A stretch of 31,743 bases of DNA from Blattamonas nauphoetae (taxonomy: Eukaryota; Preaxostyla; Oxymonadida). The notes under the pieces were generated by a model. It was given only the letters and a program-made list of their open reading frames with translations. It was not told the origin of the DNA and searched no databases. Positions 9,316 through 18,295 of the stretch are shown piece after piece. Each line of letters opens with the position of its first letter. The first letter of the stretch is position 1. The stretch lies in NCBI GenBank assembly GCA_033064195.1, contig JARBJD010000579.1, forward strand, positions 1 through 31,743, in the 5' to 3' direction. The translations under genes and the position numbers were made by a program.

Positions 9316-10616
9316 TTGAGTTGAACTTTTCATAAAATAGAAGCTGGGAGATAAGTATGGTGACGTGTCAAGAAAATTAATCAACATGGGATGATCATCC
9401 TTTCATCATGCTACCATCGCGTCCAGCTGCCACTGTTTTTTACCACATGCGACATTCTCTCGGGTAAACTTGCTATCGAATTTCGAACGCCGTCCAGCAA
9501 GTGGTACCTCCAGATTCTTCGAATGTGATCCTTCAGGTCATCAACGGTATGAATTGTTTCCTTGTTCAACTTTTGTTTCAATATCCTCCAAATGTTCTCG
9601 ATGGGGTTTAAGTCGGGGCTTTGGGGTGGCCAGTCCAACGTCACAACATCATTCATTTCGAGCCACTCGGTGATCAACTGTGCCGTGTGAATTGGGCTAT
9701 TGTCGTGCATGAATGACGAAGGTTTGTAACAACATTGTTCTAGATTTGCTAGCAAATTCAATTTCAAGATTTGAAGGTACTGCTCCTTCGTCAAGTTCCC
9801 GGTGATGAACACGATGCTTCCCATCCCCCCTACATCCGATCGATCCCCAGACATTAACTTTAGCACTATGCTTAACTGTATGTAAGACGCAGTTTCGATG
9901 ATATTTTTCGTCCTCCCGCCTCCAGACGTAGACTTTTCCTCGGGGTTCTGATAAGTGAATGGTACACTCGTCTGACCAAAGGACCCCTTTCCACTGGTTG
10001 AAAGTCCAGGATACGTGAGCAGTCGCAAATCTCAGGCGCTTTGTGAGATTTATTTCCCTCAGTAGTGGTTTTCTGCTAGCCACGCGTTGTTGAATGCCGA
10101 CTTCCCGTGCTCGCTTGGCGATCGTTGGCTCGGACATCGAAATTTTCAGTTTGCTTTTAATTTTAGTTTTTATTTCACGTCTTGTAGCAAATCTATTTGA
10201 TTCGATGAGCTGAACAATTGCTGCATCTTGCCCGTCAGTCGTCTTCCTCTTCCTTCCCGGTGGTGTTGTAGATGTTCGTTTGTGCCTCAATCGAGAAATC
10301 ATTGAGTGCACAGTTCCTTCGGCAAGATGGAGCTTTTTTGCAATTCTCGTTGGAGAATACCCGTGCTTCCACAGGATCAGGACTTCCTTCTTTTTCTCTG
10401 GCCCAATATGTCGCCTTCTTTTCCTCGTCTAAATTTCAGAAATGAACCAAACGGCAAGCATCAAACTTTCAAGCGTGGAACCATCAAATTTTATGCACTA
10501 CAATACTAGATCTCAACACTCGCATTTCACTTTTCTCGCTTTTCTCTGGATATTTGTCAATCTCAACAACAATACTAAATTTCGGTGTTTTATCATCACA
10601 AAAGTTCCTGAATCTT
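9316..10616 (-). mobile_element. Tc1/mariner (DD34E, Tc1-type) transposon inserted in capsid-like gene A
   Basis: About 1.3 kb, the standard size. Likely ends are TTGAGTTGAACTTTTCATAA at 9316 and, on the other strand, AAGATTCAGGAACTTTTGTG at 10616, each next to a TA, so they are imperfect TIRs with a TA target copy. The transposase inside is recognised with confidence; the exact ends are less certain. Confidence 0.8.
9411..10430 (-). pseudogene. Tc1-family transposase, frameshifted
   Basis: The N-terminal part has a helix-turn-helix (GYSPTRIAKKLHLAEGTVHS) and a second one, then the catalytic DDE core: WSDECTIH (first Asp), FMHDNSPIHTA (second Asp) and WPPQSPDLNPIENIW (Glu), with 34 residues between the second Asp and the Glu, which marks the Tc1 type. 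The reading frame changes at a six-base C run at 9825-9830, between WGSIG and GMGSIVFITG. Upstream, coding reaches TRKRRRHIGPEKKK at about 10430, where a TAG in frame and an AAATTTAG junction suggest either a lost start or a 3' splice site. So the enzyme is dead as read, unless the C-run length is a sequencing error. Confidence 0.85.
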
Positions 10617-10618
10617 TA

Positions 10619-10794
10619 ATTGGGAGATGAATACGAGTTGTCGTGAACGAGTTCAGATCTGTCCCCCAATTGGACAAATCCTGCCCACACACACTCTCGA
10701 GACTTCTTCAGCTGTTGGCGTCGAAAATCACGCCACAGAACTCTTCAGTGAACAGAATAAACTCGGTGTGACTTTCTTTTCTCTCATATTACAA
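10619..10794. other. Spacer between the Tc1 element and capsid-like gene A
   Basis: No gene. The last 60 bases look like a diverged inverted copy of capsid gene A sequence from about 9242-9310, of which the 26-bp perfect repeat is the best preserved part. Confidence 0.5.
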
Positions 10795-10820
10795 CCTTGC
10801 AGTTTTGCTTTCTCGACTGT
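10795..10820 (-). repeat. 26-bp inverted repeat flanking the Tc1 insertion, right copy
   Basis: Perfect reverse complement of 9242-9267. Confidence 0.9.
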
Positions 10821-11968
10821 AAGCACATTAGATTCATGAGATTGTTGAGTTTGATACTGATGTTTGATCTCACTCCCATTGCTGTTGCTTTTGATTGAAA
10901 TGATTGAGTGTCAATTCTTTCTGCTTTCAAGACGTACAATGTCTTTGAATACATGTTGAAGAGGGATTGTTTTGTTGCATCAGTGATTTGATATCCGTAA
11001 CAAATAGTTGAGACTTTATCAACTGATGAAGAAAGAACAGTGCAAGTGACTTCTTTGGTCAATATCTCTGCGACGACAGTGCTAGGTGCCTTAAAAGTGT
11101 ATTTATCGCTAACTTTCAGAACTGAATTTCCAATTTGTGTAAATTCCTGTGTTACGGGAGAAAAGTCTCCCTCAGACATCAAGAATGCGTTGGATAGATC
11201 CGAAAGGGTTGTCAAGTCTTTATCTGGAAACACTTCACGGGAACCTTCGGTTGATTTTCGAATGACAGTTGAAGTTTGAATAGGACAATACACAAGTGAA
11301 TCTGTTGTCAAATGAAATCTCAAACGTAAATTACCAAAGATGGAATTTGGATATTGGTCAAAGGTACTCAGTGGAAGGAGATTCACAAATGGAATCACTA
11401 AAGGAATTGTCGCAGTGATTTCTTTTACACCTCTATTGATTGGAACATAGTAGAATCCACACACACTCTGATCCATTCTCTGAACATTTTCCCACAAACT
11501 GTAACAGTGCTTCATATTGTTTTTCTCTTCCTGTGACTTGAATGTGTGATACAGAAATGATTCGTGAACATGATTATTCTGAAGTGTGTTGTCAATGATG
11601 TTTCCATGACTGTCGACGAGTCTCATGTCTCGAATTGCATCTGAAGATGATTTATATCCAAAGAACATTCCGTGCATTCCGACGAAAGGTCCCGAGTCAC
11701 CAACCTGATGAAAATTTGGAACAGTAACAGTTAGATCAATTCGCAAATGACTCTTCATAAATTCAGTAACATCGTGACCATCATAGCACAATGGAACTTC
11801 AATCTCATCTCCAATTCTACATGGCATAGGAGGATTTGTTGGATGCACTTCCTGAATTGAATACACATGAGGTTCTGAATCCCATTGTTTTGGCAGATAT
11901 GATTGCACTTCAATTTGCTCAATTAATGTCGATGTTGGTTTGGATTGATTTGATCTGAAACTTCTCAT

Positions 11969-11992
11969 TTTTAGAAAAATAAAAAATACAAT
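11969..11992 (-). promoter_or_regulatory. T-rich start-proximal promoter of capsid-like gene A
   Basis: On the minus strand TATTTTTTATTTTTCTAAAA ends directly at the ATG. The same kind of box precedes the other Polinton genes. Confidence 0.6.
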
Positions 11993-12016
11993 ATCAATAA
12001 TTTCTTTTACTGTTTT

Positions 12017-12039
12017 GTCTCGCCAGAGGCTTCGAACCC
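12017..12039 (+). repeat. 23-bp motif shared with 15187-15209 (inverted)
   Basis: Contains AGAGGCTTCGAACCC and matches the other copy in opposite orientation at 22 of 23 positions. The core resembles a tRNA T-loop/B-box (GGTTCGAAGCC on the minus strand), but no tRNA can be folded around it. Confidence 0.6.
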
Positions 12040-12052
12040 CCGATGAGAGTCT

Positions 12053-13915
12053 CTACATGATTCCCAAATCTTTGTGTAATGCTTTCAATGTGTGATTAGG
12101 ATAGTACTCAACTTTGGGTTCACCATTGCTGTATCGTAATACCCACCACGTTGTTGCAGTTGTGGCTAATATTGGTGCTGGAGGATGTGTAAATGTTGTC
12201 ATATCACCACCACTTTGACTTGGGTTGTAAACATTATAGTATGTGTCAAGATTGCCTTGATAGATTGGATGTGATCTTAAAGTGACTGCAGTATTCACAC
12301 CTCTGGAACTGATCGAATCATTACAGTTTGTTGGACATCCACTTCTTTGAGTAGGAAAGCACAGAAGGAAGTCAGTATTGTCATGAACTGGACGAACTCT
12401 TGTCATTGTTTCATTGGGATATGTTCCGTCACCAGTGAGTTTCTCTTCAACGAGAGAATCTGTAAGTGATCGCTCCAAATCATCTGGAACAGCTAGGTAT
12501 GAATCGAGATTGAGAGTCGATAGTGCGAACTGATAGAAGCGAGCTCCAATTGTTGTAGTCGGTTGTTCTGGATAGTACCTGTTTTGTAAAGTCACTTGGA
12601 TGTTCTTCTGCATTGGATTGTGGAAGCAAGTGACTTCATTGTCGTAATGACAAAGAGAAGCATAAGATCCTTTGCATTCACCACTACCATTTGCTGAGTA
12701 CAATCAATTCCTGTTGCCGTTGGTGTCTTCTGAAATGGATAGAATGAGATCTTCTCTGCTGGAATTGTTCCAGGACGATTCTGATACATCTCCATGAGTT
12801 TCTTTATCGCACCATCTTTCATTTTGTATCCAACACTCATGCAATACACATCATCAATTCGATAGTTTGTGACGTTCAATGAGATGTACTGATCCACAAA
12901 TTCTGGTTCTGTTGTCACGGCATTGGCTGTTGAGCAAACTATGTCTTTCGTAACTGTTGGTTGCAGAAATGATTGACCAATTTGAACGAAGTTCTTTGTG
13001 CATGAGGTGACAAGATTATTCAGAAAATAGGGACGATGTTGAATACAATTGAGAATTGCTGCTTTAATAGTTGGTGCTGCTGCTGTTCCAGTTACGAGTG
13101 ATGATAGCGTATCTTTCAAAGTGAGTTCAGGATTCACAGAACAACAAACAAATGCATCTTCATTCATGTGCACACTCAATTTCAAATCACCAAAGAGACA
13201 TTTTGGATAGTCAGTCATCCCTGAGAATATCAGAAGATCTTCAAGATTGATTGACACACGAATTGGTACATCAATTGTGTCTTTGAATACACCAGTTCCA
13301 GACGTTGTTGTGAAGTCCGAAAGTGGAATATAAACACCAGCAACCGATTCATCATGATTCCATGCATTCTGCCAAGGTGTGTGACAATGTTTTCGATTCT
13401 CCAATTGACTCTTCGGTTTTATCATATTGTAGATGTGAGACTCCATTGAGACATCATTGTTTGTTGTGCTGATGATTCTCTGATTGTTGTGAAGTACAGT
13501 AAGGTCACGAAAGATTGATGCCGAATGCTTGAGTCCAACGAAGATGAAGATTCTCTCATTCATATACGATCCAATTTTACCAGCTGTTGTTTGCCAATTA
13601 TTGACTTTCAGTGTCGCTGTCATTGTGAACGTGATAAACGAATCATCAATTTGACAAATGTCCTGATTACCAGTCAGTGGAATGATTATCTCTTGTCCCG
13701 TGTAGAACTCGTGCATTCTCTGATGGTTTCAATTCTTGAATAGAAGTACTGTGAGCTCCATCATTCATGAGGTAATTAATGTGATGTTCGGACATCAGTT
13801 GCTGTTGTATTTGACCCATGTCATCTCTCGTGTATTCTATCCTTCCAGTGGTATTTCCAGTCAGTGATGATGCTCCAGTTCTTTTGTTTGTCAGATGTGT
13901 TATATGCGAGTTCAT
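12053..13915 (-). pseudogene. Capsid-like gene B (probable major capsid protein)
   Basis: Starts at ATG 13915 behind the box TTTTTTATTTTTGTTAAA and ends near 12053, for about 620 residues. Beta-rich, with the shared motifs KHCHTPWQNAW, GVYIPL, TDYPKCLFGDLKL and a C-terminal HPPAPILA segment that also occur in gene A. Length and tandem position upstream of the small amphipathic proteins fit a Polinton double-jelly-roll major capsid protein; the fold itself cannot be shown from sequence alone by eye. The gene is broken (about two breaks). Genes A and B are diverged paralogues, so the duplication is older than this insertion. Confidence 0.65.
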
Positions 13916-13940
13916 TTTAACAAAAATAAAAAAATTACAT
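13916..13940 (-). promoter_or_regulatory. T-rich start-proximal promoter of capsid-like gene B
   Basis: Minus strand: AATTTTTTTATTTTTGTTAA just before the ATG, filling the 25-bp gap between this gene and the small MAPG gene upstream. Confidence 0.6.
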
Positions 13941-14256
13941 TTATGCTTTAACTCTAGTTACTTTTTCTTTTGGTTTCTTCGCTTTCGGTTTCAGCTTTTC
14001 TTCTAGTCTCAGTATTTCACCTCTGAGCTTGTTCGCAACTGCTGTGTTTCCTTCATTCAATTGCTTGCTCATATTGTGCCATCTTTTCTGCGTGGATTTG
14101 CTGATCTGATTTCACATCTGGTATCATCTCTATTCCTGTCTGTGCGACCTTCGAAATCAGTGGTCCAACGAAGGGAATGAGATTCAGAAATGGAGCTCCA
14201 ACTCTGAGTATGTTTTTGCCAACTGCTGCTAATTTTGATAACCAACCTGGTGCCAT
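13941..14256 (-). pseudogene. Small MAPG protein 2 (amphipathic N-terminus, basic C-terminus), broken
   Basis: Start ATG at 14256 behind TTTTTATTTTACTAAA. The N-terminus MAPGWLSKLAAVGKNIL is an amphipathic helix followed by a hydrophobic Gly/Pro-containing stretch (FLNLIPFVGPLISKV); the C-terminal region is rich in K, A and P with a coiled-coil-like segment. It is paralogous in its N-terminus to the gene at 14283-14603. Such proteins beside capsid genes may be membrane-active or cement proteins, as adenovirus pVI is; this is inference. About one break. Confidence 0.55.
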
Positions 14257-14282
14257 TTTAGTAAAATAAAAATATTCGAATT

Positions 14283-14603
14283 TCAGTGAATGTTTATCCT
14301 TTGAATTGAATTTTGGAATTTGACGAGAAGTGGTATATCATCATTTGAGAATCGTCCATTTCGTGGAGGTTCGTACTCGATCATCTGCGGTTTTTGTTGA
14401 CGATTGATCGCCTTATTTTGTTGATAAACCTCCATCATTCCTCCTAATCCATTGAGTATTCCTCCAGCTGTTTGTCCGAATTTACTGTTCGTTTGAGAGA
14501 GCAATCCACCACCGACTTGAAGCAATGTTGGAGCTAGAGGTTTGATGAATTGAAAGAATTGTTTGCCGATATTTTTGAGTTTGTTGAAACTTCCTGGTGC
14601 CAT
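14283..14603 (-). CDS. Small MAPG protein 1, putative membrane-active or minor virion protein
   Basis: 106 residues, open, ATG at 14603, TGA stop. Residues 1-25 (MAPGSFNKLKNIGKQFFQFI...) form an amphipathic basic helix; residues 27-57 are rich in glycine and hydrophobic residues (LLQVGGGLL, GGILNGLGG). The tail is hydrophilic. Residues 50-54 (LNGLG) fit the adenovirus protease consensus (M/I/L)xGx-G, but the motif is short and no protease is seen in this element. The promoter box lies about 45-65 nt upstream (14649-14670) rather than next to the ATG, so the leader is longer than for its neighbours. Function by analogy with adenovirus pVI-like proteins is a guess. Confidence 0.6.
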   Translation of the reverse strand: MAPGSFNKLKNIGKQFFQFIKPLAPTLLQVGGGLLSQTNSKFGQTAGGILNGLGGMMEVYQQNKAINRQQKPQMIEYEPPRNGRFSNDDIPLLVKFQNSIQRINIH

Positions 14604-14699
14604 TTATGCAATTTTGAGAAATTGTGTTGAAGAGACGAAGTCTATTTAAGTAAAAATAAAAAATACAATTCATTTATAATTTTAACGAGGGAAATAATC

Positions 14700-15344
14700 T
14701 CAGAAGAGATTTCTGCCCGAACGGGGTATAGCTTTCGTCAGAGAAATGCCATAATTGAGAATTGTATTGTATGCTTCATTGTAGGCAATGCTCATGTCTT
14801 TTCCACCAACAAGGATCTTGAAAATGGTTCTAAACACTGGGAGTTTATTCAGACAGAGGCACTTGTCAGATAAATCATCCAATTCGATCACCACATCATT
14901 GATTCCAGTTAGAGTCGCAATCAGTGCACATAAATCACTTTGGTTTGTGATCAGTTTCTTCGAAGGTTCAATGAGATTATTCAGTAGTTTCTTTTCACAG
15001 GCAAATGCATTCTTGTAGACGAGCAATAGCTGATCTTTGAATGCTGAAATGTTCGATGTATATTCTCGCAGTGGGATTGAACGGCTATGAATTGGTGCTG
15101 ATGGATATGTCTCTAGTGGTGGATCGTAAGCTCCACGTTCATTAGTGACCACAGGCTCAGAGCACACTCTTTCACTCCCCAAAGGAGGGTTCGAAGCCTC
15201 TAGCGAGACCATCTCCATCTTCGATCCTCTATTATCTACACCAGCTTTGCTCCTATCCTCGATGATAACATTGTTGGTGATTGATGTTGGTACTGAAGAA
15301 GAACTTGTGTGTTTTGTAAATTGACAACTTAGAATTGGTTGCAT
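14700..15344 (-). CDS. 214-residue Polinton protein of unknown function
   Basis: I take the ATG at 15344 rather than the GTG just before it; the box TTTTTTATTTTTATGG is 8-25 nt upstream. The first 95 residues are polar, Ser/Pro-rich and probably disordered; the remainder (from about residue 100) is helical, with a hydrophobic and cysteine-containing core. No known motif. TGA stop. It sits between the minor virion candidates and the 320-residue gene in a minus-strand run with uniform spacing, so a structural or assembly role is plausible. Its coding sequence contains one copy of the 23-bp motif also found at 12017. Confidence 0.6.
   Translation of the reverse strand: MQPILSCQFTKHTSSSSVPTSITNNVIIEDRSKAGVDNRGSKMEMVSLEASNPPLGSERVCSEPVVTNERGAYDPPLETYPSAPIHSRSIPLREYTSNISAFKDQLLLVYKNAFACEKKLLNNLIEPSKKLITNQSDLCALIATLTGINDVVIELDDLSDKCLCLNKLPVFRTIFKILVGGKDMSIAYNEAYNTILNYGISLTKAIPRSGRNLF
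15187..15209 (-). repeat. 23-bp motif shared with 12017-12039 (inverted)
   Basis: 22 of 23 bases match. Here it lies inside the coding sequence of the 214-residue protein. Confidence 0.6.
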
Positions 15345-15387
15345 CACTTTCCATAAAAATAAAAAATATATATTAATGTTTTTAAAT

Positions 15388-16350
15388 TCACATTTCTGCT
15401 CGATCTATAGCTCCCATTCCAGAACTGTCCAACTGGGCATATCGATAATATCCAGGCATTTCAGATTGGTATCCACTGATATCATCATCTGTGACTGTTT
15501 TGAATGCTTTGGCTTTCAGTTTATTAACTTCTGTTGATATGTGAGTTGAATAGCGAGTACAGTATTCCGATAAATACGTTGTATCTTGAGTGATCATTTG
15601 GAGAAACACTGGATAAATCTGATCTTTGAAGGCTTTCTTTTGTTTCATACTGGGATTGTAGTCCTGAACATGATCATGAAGCCATTGATCCCACATCAGT
15701 GATGCAATCTGTGATTGAATTGAATTGAACACCATATTGTCTAACACATTCTTGCTGGGATCAGCTGGATTGCTTCGATTTGCACGAGTTATTCCCAATG
15801 TGTCTGTCATGTGTTCACCAACAGCTCTCTTCATTATTGCATATGGTTGTTGAGATCGTTTGGTCTTCATCTCTTCATAGCTGATGTCTCGATAATTGGT
15901 TGGCAAATCGTATGTTCCATTCTTGAGGAAATTCCTGTGGACCGCTTTGATTTTCCTTCCATTCTCTTGATTGAATGATGTGTATGGTTTCTGTCTTCGC
16001 ATATCTGGAGTTGGATTCATGGCGTAGTAAGTCTCTTTGACTGGTCTACTGTTGTATGGAGATAACATGGCACCATTGACTGCAATCAAATCTCCAGTAT
16101 CATTATCGTAGACCATCACATCAGGAACTTGTCCATATTGTTCTACTTTCGCAGTCCAATTTCGTCCAGTTCTCGTAATATACTCACGAGCTGATGGAAG
16201 ACTACACAGAGCATCATTGCGTCTGGTTTGAATATCATCGTCGGCATAGATACGTTTCAATGCTGCTTGAGTCTCTGCTGCGTATCTCATTCTTGGTTTC
16301 TTCGCTTGTGCTTTTCTTTGTGGTTGAACGTACACTATCTTTTGTGACAT
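15388..16350 (-). CDS. 320-residue Polinton protein, unknown (minor capsid candidate)
   Basis: Open frame with ATG at 16350 and TGA stop. The N-terminus is basic (QPQRKAQAKKPRMR), followed by a mixed region with many aromatic residues (YYAMNPTPDMRRQKPYTSF) and a helical C-terminal half (QIASLMWDQWLHDHVQDY). No motif for the Ulp1/adenain protease (no plausible His-Asp-Cys arrangement), jelly-roll or enzyme was recognised. Polintons usually carry a minor capsid (penton) gene of 250-350 residues near the major capsid gene, and by size and position this is the best candidate; that is inference only. It is divergent from the ATPase gene across a 61-bp promoter region. Confidence 0.55.
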   Translation of the reverse strand: MSQKIVYVQPQRKAQAKKPRMRYAAETQAALKRIYADDDIQTRRNDALCSLPSAREYITRTGRNWTAKVEQYGQVPDVMVYDNDTGDLIAVNGAMLSPYNSRPVKETYYAMNPTPDMRRQKPYTSFNQENGRKIKAVHRNFLKNGTYDLPTNYRDISYEEMKTKRSQQPYAIMKRAVGEHMTDTLGITRANRSNPADPSKNVLDNMVFNSIQSQIASLMWDQWLHDHVQDYNPSMKQKKAFKDQIYPVFLQMITQDTTYLSEYCTRYSTHISTEVNKLKAKAFKTVTDDDISGYQSEMPGYYRYAQLDSSGMGAIDRAEM

Positions 16351-16411
16351 TGTGTGTTTTCATACAAAATAAAAAAACCAAAAGTATATTTTAATTAGAG
16401 TTAAATCACAA
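16351..16411. promoter_or_regulatory. Divergent promoter between the 320-residue gene and the ATPase
   Basis: AT-rich 61 bp. The minus-strand gene has TTTTTTTATTTTGTATG upstream of its ATG; the plus-strand ATPase has TATATTTTAATTAGAG. This is the only divergent gene pair inside the Polinton core. Confidence 0.6.
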
Positions 16412-17256
16412 ATGAACAAATCGAATCAGTCATTAACAGCATACGTGAATGCTAAATTGAGTGAAGCGTCACATAGAAATGTTTCTCATGAAGTGCAATC
16501 ACAAATACATCCAGACCTAAATTTCAATCGCAACAGTGTGAATGTCCTTGTTGGAAACAGAGGAAGTGGCAAAACATTCAATGCTCTTCGAGAGGTTGCC
16601 AAGCTCCAGAATGTTCGAGTAATGAATGAACTATTCCATTTGTTTGTCTTTGTCACTGATAAGAACATTGATCCGACATTCGACAAGTTCAAACCAATAC
16701 TGAACGTTCCTTATGTGAAAGTCAAATACGATGATGCACTTCCATTTCTGTTGGAACTCTCTGAATCAAAAGCAGCGTATGAAGAAATTATGGACAACCA
16801 GTGGCAAGATCGCATTACTGATGAGTGTCGAGATGAACTGTTCGATGCTCTATACATTGATGACTTCACAGTGAAGAATCTCCAAACGATAATACTCCTC
16901 GATGACTGTCGCAGAATCCTAGGTGAACGTAGAGCATCCAAAAATAGAATGACAATGATGGACTTATTTTGGAGAATCGACAACCGAAATTCACTTTCTT
17001 TCTGACGATGCATGAACTCTTCAGTTTGTCAGCAGACATGAAGTCAAACATTGATTCGATGTGGATCTTTGGAGGCTTCAACAAAGAACGAATCAGTCGA
17101 GTATATCCTCAGTTGAACTCACCAATTGATATTCGACAATTCTGGAATATCTATCAACGAAAACAAAAGTGTGAAGCAATCATTCTTCGATACAACACAG
17201 ATGGAGTTGCACTGAATGAGATCAACAAAGATGGACTAATCAGAAGGGTCTGTTAA
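16412..17256 (+). pseudogene. Packaging ATPase (FtsK-HerA/A32-like), broken
   Basis: Walker A is GNRGSGKT (residues 48-55) and Walker B is ILLDD (about residues 161-165), preceded by a beta strand. Further on, the motif LTMHELFSLSADMKSNID has the form of the sensor region that follows Walker B in A32-type DNA-packaging ATPases. The family powers DNA entry into the capsid in Polintons, virophages and poxviruses. Full length would be about 280 residues, normal for the family. It is on the plus strand and converges on the 119-residue gene with a short overlap. The gene is broken (about one break). Confidence 0.85.
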
Positions 17257-17595
17257 GTCTTGAATAAGGTTGTTGATGGTCTCGTCAAGACTTCGAAGCC
17301 TCATGCTTAGAGTGTCAGTCAGCGCTCGAATTGATTCTTCAATGTCTGATAATCTCTGATCAATCGATAGTGAATTAGGTGGAGTGGAAGCATCAACATA
17401 TCGTTTCCTCAGTGCAATCTCACCTCTTATTTTTGTTATTCTGTATCCATCGATTTGAATCATCCTATTCAGTTTCTGAGTTGTGAACTCATTCAGTTCT
17501 TTTCTATTCTTCTCCAAGTATCTCTGAAAGTCGTGGATGTTTGTGAATTCTTTCTGTTCAGGATCAAACGGTTCTAATATTTTCAGTGATGTCAT
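17236..17595 (-). CDS. 119-residue coiled-coil protein of unknown function
   Basis: ATG at 17595 behind the box TATTTTTATTTCATTTAA. The protein is charged throughout; residues 22-55 and 78-115 have heptad-like leucine/isoleucine spacing (IEESIRALTDTLSMRLRSLD), so a coiled coil is likely. No cysteines and no catalytic motif. The end overlaps the 3' end of the convergent ATPase gene by 21 bases. Open frame, TAG stop. Position between ATPase and integrase does not reveal its job. Confidence 0.6.
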   Translation of the reverse strand: MTSLKILEPFDPEQKEFTNIHDFQRYLEKNRKELNEFTTQKLNRMIQIDGYRITKIRGEIALRKRYVDASTPPNSLSIDQRLSDIEESIRALTDTLSMRLRSLDETINNLIQDLTDPSD

Positions 17596-17620
17596 TTAAA
17601 TGAAATAAAAATATTTGAAA
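17596..17620 (-). promoter_or_regulatory. T-rich start-proximal promoter of the 119-residue gene
   Basis: Minus strand CAAATATTTTTATTTCATTT immediately before the ATG, in the 66-bp gap after the integrase stop. Confidence 0.55.
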
Positions 17621-17927
17621 CATTATTGAAAACGAACAAAGTTCTCAGATCGAAGATCGCACTACGCCAAATTAAAGTCAGCAATGAACTCTGGAGTTAA
17701 GTCGTCAATTGAGTCTGCATGGAACTTTGTGTGTTGGATCGGAACGTAGACAACTTTTGACAGACAAGTGAGTCCATTCAGTAGTGTAGCTACCACATTC
17801 CCGTGCTTGTATTCGATGAATTTCCCCACGAATTGAAACTGTCTACGCTTCTTCTGAAACTTGGCAACAGTCTTGTCCAGATCAAGGGGCTCAACAATTT
17901 GGAGTTTGAAATCTAAGATCTGTGTTG

Positions 17928-18028
17928 AAATCTGAAGAAAAGTTCGAAATCTGGGAAAAGTTCGAAATCTGGGAAAAGTTCGAAATCTGAAAAAGTTCGT
18001 TTTCTCAAAAAAAGTTCGTTTTTTTGAA
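17928..18028 (+). repeat. TTCGAA minisatellite, left array
   Basis: About four to five 17-19-bp units of the form GTTCGAAATCTGGGAAAA, ending in two variants GTTCGTTTTCTCAAAAA and GTTCGTTTTTTTGAAAG. The right array has about six to seven units. Confidence 0.85.
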
Positions 18029-18063
18029 AGATATTCGTGTGGATGTTTGATCAAGAAAAAATT

Positions 18064-18134
18064 GAACAAATGGTGTAGTGGGAAGATGAAGAGCCTCTCA
18101 CTCCTCGGTCCCGGATCGAACCCCGGCATCGGCA
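18064..18134 (+). ncRNA. tRNA-Glu-like (degenerate) sequence in the left arm
   Basis: TGGTGTAGTGG matches the A box, and GGATCGAACCCCGG matches a B box with one change; 14-15 bases between CCTCTCACTCCTCGG imitate a Glu (CTC) anticodon arm. The 3' side reads CATCGGCA, but the expected 5' partner (GCCGATG) is absent, and the anticodon stem is poor. It is therefore a tRNA pseudogene or the head of a tRNA-derived SINE, not a working tRNA. Confidence 0.6.
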
Positions 18135-18295
18135 ATCCTTTTCCAAAATGAAAGCTTCCAACATCGTGTTTGTTCATTTTCATAATTCTTTTGCCATCTC
18201 TCTTTGTTTTATTGTTTATTGACAACTGAAAGTAACTGTTCATTCTGTGAATCGGATCCTCCCAACTCCTCAATCGATTGACCATCTTTTCGACA

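Larger units (their letters stand above)
8701..11968 (-). pseudogene. Capsid-like gene A (probable major capsid paralogue), split by a Tc1 transposon
   Basis: The N-terminal part (about 394 residues, to 10784) starts at ATG 11968 behind a T-rich box, and the C-terminal part occupies about 8701-9310; a 1.3-kb transposon and an inverted duplication lie between. Total coding length would be near 600 residues, the size of Polinton double-jelly-roll capsid proteins. It is paralogous to gene B: both have KHC-x3-W-x-N followed by a GxYxP-type motif and a YPxxxFGxLxL motif, and both end with a PPAPILA- or PPPPILA-type segment, a W/F-rich strand and a charged helix. Capsid identity is inferred from size, beta-rich sequence, duplication and position; I see no diagnostic active residues. 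The gene is broken, beyond the insertion, at about one or more points. Confidence 0.65.
17920..18295 (+). repeat. Left inverted arm of the 6.2-kb insertion
   Basis: Matches the reverse complement of 23703-24110. Differences include fewer minisatellite units (right arm has about two more). At the inner side the match fades after GACCATCTTTTC. Confidence 0.85.

Noticed and set aside
12017-12055. tRNA ending in the GGTTCGAAGCC box
   Set aside because: No A box or matching acceptor strand lies at the right distance on either strand.
11968-12055. Read-through fusion of capsid-like genes B and A
   Set aside because: The two are in the same frame across the gap, but gene A has its own promoter box and ATG, and the gap encodes nothing conserved.
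14788-15018. 76-codon plus-strand frame
   Set aside because: Antisense within the 214-residue gene, no promoter box.
18064-18134. A functional tRNA-Glu gene
   Set aside because: Acceptor stem does not pair and the anticodon stem is weak; the copy in the other arm is worse.
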